Below are positions 46,236 through 55,340 of a stretch of 64,000 bases of DNA, piece by piece. How positions within the stretch are numbered: position 1 is the first letter of the stretch; each line of letters opens with the position of its first letter. Position numbers and translations under genes: made by a program. The stretch spans positions 22,028,001 through 22,092,000 of the forward strand of contig OX467086.1 in the NCBI GenBank assembly GCA_950106755.1. Reading direction: 5' to 3'. The DNA is from Climacium dendroides. Its lineage: Eukaryota; Streptophyta; Bryopsida; Hypnales; Climaciaceae. The notes beneath the pieces were generated by a model. That model was not told the origin of the DNA, did not search any database, and saw nothing but the letters and a program-made list of their open reading frames with translations.

Positions 46236-48928
46236 CAAAAATCCGTAAAGTCTAGAGAAGTTGGTAGAGGTCCTTCTCTAAGTTGAGCTCGATGCCTTTC
46301 ATTGTTAGGCCTTACAGTAAGAAACTGTACTGATCTCTTTCCATCACCACTTCGAATTCGAGCATAATGGGAGCCATCATCCAACACCTTTGTCTCCATT
46401 CTTGATGCTGTAATGTATGGCTGACCTAAAATTATGGGATAAGCTCCATAATTTTGTACAAAGAAGTTTTGTTCTACTTCCACATCTCCAATTCTTGTTG
46501 GCACAGCTGGGCATGCTCCATACAACTCTCCTCTTCCATTGTTGGCAGCTCTCATCACCCAACCGTGATTAACATCAATTGGCCATTTGCCCATCTCGTA
46601 AATCTTTCGAGACATGATGTTAATCTCTGAACCATGATCCACAAGAGCTAGAATGTAATCATCCAACTCTCCTAGCTTCACACGAGTTTCTGTAGTGGCT
46701 CTAGCCCAAAATGGATGAATGTAATCCAATCTCCTTTCGAGCTCTCCTTCCGCCATATGAATGATTGCACATTCATAAGATTTTGCCTCCATTTGAATCT
46801 CTTCTTTGTTTTCAGTCCTAGAGATTGCCTCATCCATCATTCTCCTCTCTTCTTCCAAAGTCTTCGAAGAACAAACTTCTTCCTCTAAGCTTTTCACCCC
46901 CACTGATCCTTTTCTTGTCACATCTTCACATTTCAAAAGATGATCAGCCTCAAACCCATTGTTTCTCTTGTCAATTGCACACATTTCAGTAAACATGTGC
47001 AAAATCTCTTCTTCTTCATCATCAGATAGATCACATAGACATGCATTTACTTCTACAATGCTCTTGTCTTTGTCTATCTCAACTATTTTAGTTGCAACCT
47101 TCTCCATTGTAGTTGGAGGATCACATATCAAGGCAAAAGCCACCCCAATCTCAGTCTCCTCATCTTTGGTGATGCGAGTGTCTAAAGCTTCCACCATGAT
47201 TGTTTCAGCTGTCATTTGTCTTTTTCTCTTGATGACATCAACAATCAGCTCATGAAAGTCTTTCTTGGCAATGCCAAGAGCCTCTCTCAATGTAAATTCA
47301 ATTTTGGCATCCAAGATTCTCTCCTCCAATATGCCTTTCATGTCTATAGAAGACTCAATGTCTGATTGAAGTTTATAGGCCGGCGGTTTGCCCTTGCCTT
47401 TGCTTGAATCTTCTTTGCCCTTTCCTTTTTTGCTATTGCTTGGATCTTCCCACTTCTCCTTAGGAAGCGGTTCATCTCCTGGATGAACAAAAATAGGTGA
47501 CTTCGCAGACCTTTGTCGTGTATGAGCAGCAGGACCATCTCCCTTTTCACCTTCTTTGATCCCTTGTGGTTTTCTTTTGAGTGCTGGCTCCTCCACATCA
47601 TCATCTTCAACAGTCCGCCCTCGTTTTTCTTCAACAAGAACATCATGGTCTTTATTATGGCCTTGTACTTCACCCAAAAACACTCTGATGCTACTTGCAT
47701 CAACAGGATCTTCCCAACCAGTCACCTTGCGAATGGCTTGAGCTCCTCTACGTAATACTTCAACAGATGGAGCTTGGGAAGTCTCAACTACATGTTGAAC
47801 AACCTCTACATGGAATGATGTAGCACCCTTTCCACCTAAAGAATTGGATCTTCCCATTTTGTCTTCTACGATCTTTTTCATCCCTCCTTTGCCAAAGTTG
47901 GTATTCAAAGGCAAATTTGTAGATGCATCATGTATTTTTCCATCTTTGAAGACAACTGTGCCATCTTTAAGAGCCTCATCGTATTGTTTACAACCTCGAA
48001 GGCTGTGGCTCTCCTCCTCATCACACCAAATACATCTCCTTGTAAATGTTCTTGTATTGTCAGATGATTGAGTACCTCGTGACTTCTTCAACTCGCTCAT
48101 CTCCACCCTCAAATCTTGAATACCCTTGATAAGCTCATCAAGAGTATCTCCTTCAACCGTCTTGGCAGTCTTTGAAGTTGATGGTGCAGGTGTAGGGGCA
48201 AATGATTTCTTAGGAGCCCTTGTAGTAGGTGCAGGCTCTTCTCCCACTTGTGGAGCTTTGCTTCTCGATCTCAATTTCTGTTGTTTCGTGAGTAGGATAA
48301 TTGCTTGTTCAATTGTCCTCCAATCATTGGTAAAACCTCCTTCAGTAGCTCGATCTCCAAGAAGCAAAAGAAGTTTGTCTCCTAAAGCATCATCAGTTGC
48401 TTGTAGAAACAACTCTGTCTTCCTACTATCAAGAAGACGTCTCTCTGCCAAAGGTAGCTGCTTGTACTTCTTCTCAAAATCTCGAAACAGCTCATTTGGG
48501 CCCATATTGTTCCCTGGACACTGCTCAATCCAGTCAAGAAATGCTCTCTTGGTCATACGGTCCGCATCTTCATCAAAATACTCATCCCGCAATCTCTCCT
48601 CAAACAACAACCATGGGATTGCGTTTGCATCACCTCGAATCTCTTCTACCCTTGGCCGGATCTCAGGTACAACAGCTAGACTGAAGGTTTGAATCATCTG
48701 GTTTTGAGAAACCTGATGTACCTCCATCTCACAAACATAGGCTCTCAAGAACTTCGTGATGTCCTTTCCGTCAAATCTTCCCATCTTGTCAACAACACCT
48801 TTTAGAGCTTTCGTAGCACTTTGACCGCCAGAATGAGATCTATGCTGTTCCATCAATATCGCCAAGGCACCAAGTATGGTGTCCATATTGGCTGGGGTTC
48901 TCTCAGAACCCCCACTAGTATCTTCCAT
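46235..48928 (-). CDS. gag-protease polyprotein of the gypsy element
   Basis: An 897-residue ORF starting 52 bases after the 5' LTR. The N-terminal half is a helical capsid-like region (KMGRFDGKDITKFLRAY, FLDWIEQC, FRDFEKKYKQLP). A cysteine-histidine cluster CIWCDEEESHSLRGC lies near residue 300 with spacing C-x2-C-x5-H-x4-C, one residue longer than the usual zinc knuckle. Long charged linkers follow. The C-terminal 135 residues form a retropepsin-like domain with ALVDHGSEINIMS (D764) and YPIILGQPYI. The active-site triplet is DHG rather than the usual DSG/DTG. So protease is in ORF1, not at the start of pol. The stop TGA overlaps the pol ATG (TGATG). Confidence 0.92.
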   Translation of the reverse strand: MEDTSGGSERTPANMDTILGALAILMEQHRSHSGGQSATKALKGVVDKMGRFDGKDITKFLRAYVCEMEVHQVSQNQMIQTFSLAVVPEIRPRVEEIRGDANAIPWLLFEERLRDEYFDEDADRMTKRAFLDWIEQCPGNNMGPNELFRDFEKKYKQLPLAERRLLDSRKTELFLQATDDALGDKLLLLLGDRATEGGFTNDWRTIEQAIILLTKQQKLRSRSKAPQVGEEPAPTTRAPKKSFAPTPAPSTSKTAKTVEGDTLDELIKGIQDLRVEMSELKKSRGTQSSDNTRTFTRRCIWCDEEESHSLRGCKQYDEALKDGTVVFKDGKIHDASTNLPLNTNFGKGGMKKIVEDKMGRSNSLGGKGATSFHVEVVQHVVETSQAPSVEVLRRGAQAIRKVTGWEDPVDASSIRVFLGEVQGHNKDHDVLVEEKRGRTVEDDDVEEPALKRKPQGIKEGEKGDGPAAHTRQRSAKSPIFVHPGDEPLPKEKWEDPSNSKKGKGKEDSSKGKGKPPAYKLQSDIESSIDMKGILEERILDAKIEFTLREALGIAKKDFHELIVDVIKRKRQMTAETIMVEALDTRITKDEETEIGVAFALICDPPTTMEKVATKIVEIDKDKSIVEVNACLCDLSDDEEEEILHMFTEMCAIDKRNNGFEADHLLKCEDVTRKGSVGVKSLEEEVCSSKTLEEERRMMDEAISRTENKEEIQMEAKSYECAIIHMAEGELERRLDYIHPFWARATTETRVKLGELDDYILALVDHGSEINIMSRKIYEMGKWPIDVNHGWVMRAANNGRGELYGACPAVPTRIGDVEVEQNFFVQNYGAYPIILGQPYITASRMETKVLDDGSHYARIRSGDGKRSVQFLTVRPNNERHRAQLREGPLPTSLDFTDF

Positions 48929-48960
48929 CTTCCTAAACTCAAACTAGTTGCCCCAAAGCT

Positions 48961-48978
48961 CTCTCAGTGGAAGCACCA
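48961..48978 (-). promoter_or_regulatory. Putative primer-binding site
   Basis: Two bases after the 5' LTR the minus strand reads TGGTGCTTCCACTGAGAG. It starts with TGG, the complement of a tRNA CCA end, as expected of a PBS. It is not the common initiator-Met type (TGGTATCAGAGC); I do not assign the tRNA. Confidence 0.7.
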
Positions 48979-48980
48979 AA

Positions 48981-51076
48981 TGTCGTGTTGAGAGCGGTTT
49001 GCCTTGGGAAATCACGAAGATTCTGGCTGCAACTAGAAATGGCTAAGGAATATAAATATGATAGGAGAATAAAGGCAAGTGGACTTGTCACTTGCAAACC
49101 CAGTCTTCTAACTAGAATGATGAAGGTGAGTGAACTTGTCACCCACAAATTCACCAGTCAAATACAAAATGATATTGTACAACAACAAAATTTGTTGTCT
49201 CCCGTGAATCTCTAATCTTGGTCTTCAAATCTCGTATACGGTCGTCGAATCATCAATCTTCAATCTTCAAACTCCTCCCCGTTGGCCTATCCTGTGGTGG
49301 CTCTATAAGGGTAAGGGTAAGGGTAAGGTGATAAGATCCCACGGCCTCGGACGGGTAAAACGGGACAGCCAACACGAGTGACCGTCCGGATGATGGGACC
49401 CTAAACTTTCAAACCCACGGTGACCAGGAAGCGCCTTTCACCAATGGGAACAACATAAAAGAGCAACTAAGTGGGTGATTAAATCCCAAATAGTCTCCAC
49501 AAACACAAAATGGAGCACTTACTGGATAACCACGGCTCGCAACAGTTTCACAATGCTGAAATTGAAAATTGCAACTAGCCTCCAAAACCGGCTGGGAATA
49601 ACCATAGAAAGACAACGAGCCCCCAAATCCGGCTAGGAATAACAAGCCACAAGCCACAACACACGAGTCTTCAATTTTTGTGTCTTCAAATTTCAACTTC
49701 AAATCATCACTCAAAGCTCCACCTCAACTTCAACTTCAAATTTTCACTCAAACTCCAACTTCAAATCTCTACCCCAACTCCATCTTCAAAGCTAAACTTT
49801 GAATGATCACCACCGTTGCTTCACAACTTCAAATGGGTTGCATGATAACTCTTTGGAAAGCTAACACAATTCTCTCCATTTCCTCCAAATCTCAACTCAT
49901 TCCAATACTCTAACCCAAAACTATGGTCATCCAAAGTTTCGGCCTCTACAAGTGAGGGCAACAGACCCTCCTTCACTCCTACACTCACAACTTACTCATA
50001 AATGCTCCAATTACTTTGAATGATAGCTTCTTAGAAAGCTAACAAAACTTTACACATCCTCTCCAAAACTCAAATCAAATTAACACTCTGTCCACCTTTC
50101 ATGGCCACTCAAAGTTTCGGCCTCTAGAAATGATAGGCAACAGACACTCCTTCACTTCTACACTCGTAACTCATTCATACAAGCTCCAAATAGAATGAGT
50201 GAGATCTTACTAGAAAGCTAACTTAATTTCCTACACTTCCTCCAAATATCAATGCAAACCAAGAACCTGTCCGTCTTTTATGGTCGGTCGAAGTCTCTGC
50301 CTCTTAATTTCGAAGGCAACAAACCTCCCTCCACTCAAACTAGCACAACTTTTGATTCACAACTCCAAATCAAGCAAGTGAGATCAATTTAGAAAGAAGA
50401 CACCATGATACATAACTCCACCAATTTTCATTTCAAAATTTCAAAAACACACAACACAATGGCCCTCCAAACATTCGGGTCTTTCCCTAAACTCACAATG
50501 GGAGAGAAGATGAATCCTATCCAACTTTTCCTCTACCTTATCTACTCTCAACCACACAAACAAGTGGGGTCCGCCTCTAACTCACTCTTAAAACTCCTCT
50601 AACAATAATTGAGCACTTATTTGGCCCACTACTATCTCCTTATCTTTATCTTTGAAGGAAATTTACTTCAAATTCACCTAGAAGGCAAACCATTTGAATA
50701 TTTCCTTACAACTACTTCACAAACACAAAATTATTATAGAAATTCACTCCAAATATGGAATGAAGAACTAAAACTCAACGTACACCTATTAGAGGTAAAA
50801 AACTAGAATTCCAATTTCATCTTGGGACTCAGAAAAAACCCTCCAATTCGACATACTGAATCTATAACAAATAATGAAGAAAACTACTTCAAGTTTGATG
50901 GAATTCTAAGATGGCAACCTATTCTTATATAGATGACTCAAGCCATCGTAAGAAGGCGTCACCTTGAAGCCACTAAAGATGATGTCATTATTCTCCTCAT
51001 ATTCGTGAAAACCAAATCAATAGAAATAAAACATTACCACACTTTTTTACACTATGTACGCATTTACAGTGCGACA
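48981..51076 (-). repeat. 5' LTR of the gypsy element
   Basis: Promoter-bearing LTR for the minus-strand transcript. Its inner end abuts the primer-binding site and its outer end abuts the CCGT target copy. The terminal inverted pentanucleotide TGTCG/CGACA is intact. Confidence 0.95.
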
Positions 51077-52857
51077 CCGTATCATCATATGTTGATGATT
51101 TGCAACACAATGGAGAAAGGGAGCGCACTGTACAAGCAATAGGGGATATTGCTATTGTAATGGTACATCCCCTTGCATCAAGGGTGGTAGAAAACCTACG
51201 AAATAATCCTCAACAAGTACTAGTGGTGTTTACGGATTCATAGAATGAAGCTAGTATGCCTTGTGAGGTAGACAATCTGGAGAGAAACCCCCTTGAGTTG
51301 CAGAGGTTGGTTGCTATATATTTACCAGAGAAATGGGGGTTAATAGGAATGGGCATTACGACAGCTATATCAAGTATATTGAAGACTTCATTTGTGGGCA
51401 GTGAAGTGATTGTCATGGATGGATCCATAGATCAAACTCGTTTTTTGAACAATACATTGCAAGAAGGAAATCCTACAGGAAATCAAGCAGGGGCAACTAC
51501 AGTGGTAGTAACTGGAAATGCAGAAGCAATACGGCCGCAAAATATTGGTGCTCCTCATATAGGATCTTCTTCTGTTCCTGTGGTACATACGAGGACAGAA
51601 GAAGATGATATCATGGAAGAGATATTTGGAGATGAAAAAGAGGACATAGAAGATGGCGAAGATTTGTATTCAGAAGATACACCAGTGAGAGAAGGACACG
51701 AAGAAGATGAAGAAGAAGATGAATCAAAATACGATGAAGAGGAAGAAGAAACGGAAGATGAGAGTGAAGATGATACATCGAACTCAGAAGAAGATACATC
51801 GGATTCAGAAGAGGACTCTGCAGAGCAAAAGGATGATTCAATAGAAGAAGAAAGTGATTCATCGAAGCAGAAGGTGCTACGTGAAAAGAAAGGGAAGGGC
51901 ACTCGCAAAAAAGAAGTACATGAACCTCCAAAGAAATTGAAAAACAAAAAATCAGCACATGATGTATCAATGGTAGATGCATCTACAGATCTTGAAGCAT
52001 CCATAGGACAGGCGAGTGTTCCAAAAAATAATACGACAAACAAAGATACAGACGACGTACTTGAAGAACATTCTATTCAAAATAATGAAGCAAGCAAAGA
52101 TAATCTTGAGGCCATGCAAGAGGAACAAGGTAAATTTCTAGTGCAAGATGAAGCTATTTCTTCTATGGAGGAGGTAGTGACGGAAATGGAGGTGAACATA
52201 CCAGTCGAAAGAGGTACAACCGACAAAGGAATAGAAGAAGTGGAACGTGAACTTCGTGTGGATGCAAGAACCGTTCCTTCTGGAGAAGTGTCTCCTTCAA
52301 CAGAGGAGGTAGTGATGGAAACAGAAGAAAATATTTCTTTGGCAAGAGCAATAATTCACGCGAGGGCAGAAGTAGATGCAAATATAGTTGACAGTGTTCT
52401 TGAGCCAAGTAGAGGAGATTTGCCTTCAACAATTTCAGAAGACATGACTACAATAACAGTGGGAGGTGAAACACAGTTAGATAGGATGTGTTATGCATGG
52501 GCTATGGTTGAAGAAGAAATGACAAGAGGAGCAGATGGAATGTACTACAATCGGGAAGGTATTCGACATCGTCGAAGGGGCATTGAAGGGGCATACGAAT
52601 ATGAACAAGTCACTTCAATATTGGAGGAGACGTCATCCATGAACCCAATACCTTTTCCAGAAGGTGAAGGTCAAGTTAATAGGTCCTTGAATGATGCAGA
52701 ATTTGAAATTCCACCTGAAATTTCTGCAATACTAACTGCAAGACCTAGGGAGACTGAAGCAGATGTTCTATGGGGTCCTGTAGGTTATGAAGAAGAAGCA
52801 GAGGTAGAGACTCAATCATCAGGGGTAATTGCAGAGACGTCAGACGCAATGGATTAG

Positions 52858-53336
52858 TATGTTGCCATTTTGCGTACAAGTATTTATAGTAGTGCATCCT
52901 ATTCTATATAGTTTTTATTAGTAGGAATAGTTATTATACTTAGTAATTATGGTATTTTGTGTGTTTATTTTGAGCTTTTCTTTTCAAGTGTAGCAATGAA
53001 TTGATAATAAATTGATGGTGTGCTATTTTTTAAAGTATATAAAAGTGTTTCATAATACCATGGGATTGATTTTTAAAGCAAGACCAACGTTTGACTCAAA
53101 ATCCCAATTCAAAAATGTTGCGTACATGTGATTCTTTGTTTAAATATACAAATTTGTTCATATTTCAAATGCATAGTTCATTACTTCAAGCACAATAGCA
53201 TGCTATGTGCAAAAGAAATGATCCAATTATAATGTACAATTTTTTCTTAAAAAGGCTTGACCCACATCTAGAATTGGTATACCACATTTATGAAGATTGG
53301 AAAAATGTGTCTTTTTTAGTGTTTGATTAATGCACT
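52858..53336. other. Non-coding right arm of the TIR element
   Basis: AT-rich, no gene. It ends in an 18-bp perfect palindrome TGCACTTGGCCAAGTGCA (53,331-53,348) that overlaps the inner end of the right TIR. Confidence 0.55.
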
Positions 53337-53368
53337 TGGCCAAGTGCAAAAATTACGAATTCAGTGTT
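53337..53368 (-). repeat. Right terminal inverted repeat
   Basis: Reverse complement of the left TIR with one mismatch; followed by GTTA, the same four bases that precede the left TIR. Confidence 0.8.
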
Positions 53369-53519
53369 GTTAGCTTTAGAATGAATGTAACTAGTGACAA
53401 GCAATTGGGGGGTGAATTGGTCATACCAAGTTTTAGGTGATTGCTTGAGGCCATATAAGAATTTTAAACTCTAAATACTTTATCTTTCTCCCCTTCTTTA
53501 CTAGAAACAAATAGTTGTC

Positions 53520-55340
53520 ACAAATAAATTTATTCTTTGAATAAATTGCGGAAGAACATAGTAAAAATATCTACATAATAAATTCATATATTACACAAGG
53601 CAATAAAAGCAATGAGAATTTTTTGAAACCATTGTAACTCTTATCAAAGGGGACAAAACATTTTTTCATAATCAATGCTATAGATTTGAGTAAATCCTCA
53701 AGCTACTAATCAAGCACTCTTTTGAATAGATTCATATTTACTTTTAAACAACCATATAAATCCGACTTTTATCATAGTAAATCCTCATACTTCATTTTTT
53801 AATGTTTTAAACAATATATTTTTTCATTATTATTTAAAGCTTTCTTTTGTACTTCCCAAGCTAGGTAAGTTTTGTTCTTAAATCAAGAAGAATCCCATCA
53901 TTATTTAGTGCATTGTTGTTAGGGTGGCTATGGTTGAAGAACAACATATTTTTATTTTGGTGTAGATATGAATGAAGTAGAAAGCTCATTGTGAGAAGAA
54001 TCTTCACGTGGTGTAATAGGAGGTTCTTTAGATAATGGAAGAGATTGAGAAACAAGTATTGAAGGTGATTGAAGGAAGAAAAGAGGAATTTAAGGCAATG
54101 GTGGTATGTTTATATATTATTGGAAATAGCTTGGGGAAGTAGTGATTGGTTGTGTTGGGAGAAATGCTATTTTTATGTAAGATTTCATTTTCTTGAAATA
54201 TAAAATTATGGATCCCAAAAATATGATGTTTATTTGTGTTATATAAGGTAACTAAGCCTATGACAGTCAAACTCTAAACCAACCTAATGTAGGCCTAGAT
54301 ATTCTTGAGTTGTACATGTGTCTTGTAAAATGTACTTTACCAAAAAAAATTGGCTTGCATTAGGCTAGTTCAGAGTTGTGCATGTCATAGGCTCAATTAC
54401 CTTAGATGATATCCTTCAGTACCTTGTGATTTTCAATAACCAAAAATATGCATTTAATTGATTTATATTCTAATTTTATTAATTTTCTTTTCATCTAGAA
54501 TAATTATGTGAATAGAATAATACAACCAAAAATATGAAAATGACTTCAATTAGGTTTGAAACAAGTTCACACTTGAAAAGAAGTTTGGTCAAGTATACCA
54601 CTTGTGAAGGGGCAATTATGTATATAACAAACAATAGCTATAGTTTTATTCATAATATTTTAGAAGATTAGCTGATTTTTGCATACTTCTAGTGAATTTG
54701 ACCAATGTATGCATTTTTTCTTTTTGGTACTCCATTTTGACTTGGAGATAGTTCCGGTGCAGTCCATTGATGTAGACTATTCATTATGGGCTTACTAGAT
54801 GGAATTCCAAGACTAAGAATATATGAGACTGTCAATTGTTGAAATCAAAGTTGAAATATTATGTGATTCTCACAAAAATTTTAAAAATTCTTAGAAACAT
54901 ATTCTCCCCCACTGTGATGCAAAGAACTTTTATTCATTGAGAAAGTTGATTCTCCATAAAAACTTTATAAATTTCAAATTTTAAGAATACTTCAAATTTT
55001 CTATTCAAGAAATATATTATAGTATGATAAGAATCATTATCTATGAAAAAAAGAAAATAATGAGCTTTATTTATTGAGAGGTTGACAATATTGCTACTAA
55101 ATTCATTATGTATGAAGTCCAATAACCATGATGTCCTTTTAGAGGTATTGGAAGGAAAACAAGTTTTATGGTGTTTTCCAATGATTGATGTACCCTTTTG
55201 CATAAAGAAAAAATAGGACTTACCTTGTATGAAGGTAAGCCATCTGCGTTTGGGTTTATTTGCATTTTCATACATAGTCATGTCAACAAGTATATGTGCT
55301 AATCCCAATTTTACACTCCTTTTTTTTATCATGATTATTG
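53520..55340 (-). pseudogene. Degenerate Ty1/copia retrotransposon
   Basis: The integrase part is the clearest: 55,332-54,934 reads HKTCFPSNTSKRTSWLLDFI, then AHYFLFFIDNDSYHTIIYFL and KFEVFLKFEIYK, the copia integrase core in the right order. Next, broken frames give FHIFGCII and KCIFLVIENHKV. Near 53,780-53,660 a fragment like GFIWLFKSKYESIQKSA followed by a GFTQIYSIDYEKMF block matches the start of the copia RT. Many stops and shifts; no LTRs recognised. It lies immediately outside the TIR element. Confidence 0.8.

Larger units (their letters stand above)
40551..51076 (-). mobile_element. Young, apparently intact Ty3/gypsy-type LTR retrotransposon
   Basis: Full-length element of 10,526 bp in reverse orientation, with gag-protease and RT-RNase H-integrase ORFs free of stops. 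The order RT, RNase H, integrase is that of Ty3/gypsy. Its LTRs are 2,096 bp each and start TGTCG / end CGACA. The flanks read CCGT on both sides (40,547-40,550 and 51,077-51,080); the A next to each copy would allow a 5-bp reading. It sits inside the coding frame of the TIR element, so it inserted after that element did. Only two LTR differences were found by eye, both transitions, which makes the insertion very recent. Confidence 0.95.
37642..52857 (+). pseudogene. Long ORF of the TIR element, five in-frame stops; possible ParB-like plus amino-methyltransferase-like protein
   Basis: A single frame runs from ATG 37,642 to TAG 52,857 when the nested retrotransposon and one target copy (10,530 bp, a multiple of three) are ignored. 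In-frame stops are TAG 39,448, TAA 39,547, TGA 39,850, TAG 40,426 and TAG 51,241; there is no frameshift. Order of features: a tryptophan-rich N-terminal block; a basic, Ser/Thr-rich linker (about residues 200-350); a globular block with DGQHVVAACKQA (D497 of the first open segment), which resembles ParB/sulfiredoxin-type motifs; FDCRRCGTGGDDEAWTEDEY (40,321 on), placed like motif IV of beta-class amino-methyltransferases; NPLELQRLVAIYLPEKWGL then GMGITTA (51,286-51,366), like their motif X/I region; and a Glu/Asp/Ser-rich tail. Family not recognised; the domain reading is inference. Confidence 0.6.
35213..53368 (+). mobile_element. Unclassified TIR element carrying a long broken ORF and a nested gypsy element
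   Basis: Bounded by 32-bp inverted repeats at 35,213-35,244 and 53,337-53,368 that match at 31 of 32 positions, and flanked on both sides by GTTA (35,209-35,212 and 53,369-53,372), a probable 4-bp target duplication. Length is 18,156 bp, or about 7.6 kb once the nested retrotransposon and one copy of its target duplication are removed. Inside are a non-coding left arm (about 2.4 kb), one plus-strand reading frame of about 1,560 codons with five stops, and a short right arm (0.5 kb). No DDE transposase was recognised. Eukaryotic superfamilies with 4-bp targets include Sola, Ginger and some Academ, but no protein feature here places it in any of them. Confidence 0.7.

Noticed and set aside
39448..51243. 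U-to-C RNA editing as the explanation for the in-frame stops
   Set aside because: Editing that removes stops is known in organelles of some non-seed plants, but nothing shows this locus to be organellar, and decay of a silenced element is simpler.
35213..53368. Identification as a Maverick/Polinton or giant-virus insertion
   Set aside because: Termini are only 32 bp, the target duplication is 4 bp, and no capsid, DNA polymerase B, integrase or packaging ATPase was recognised outside the nested gypsy element.
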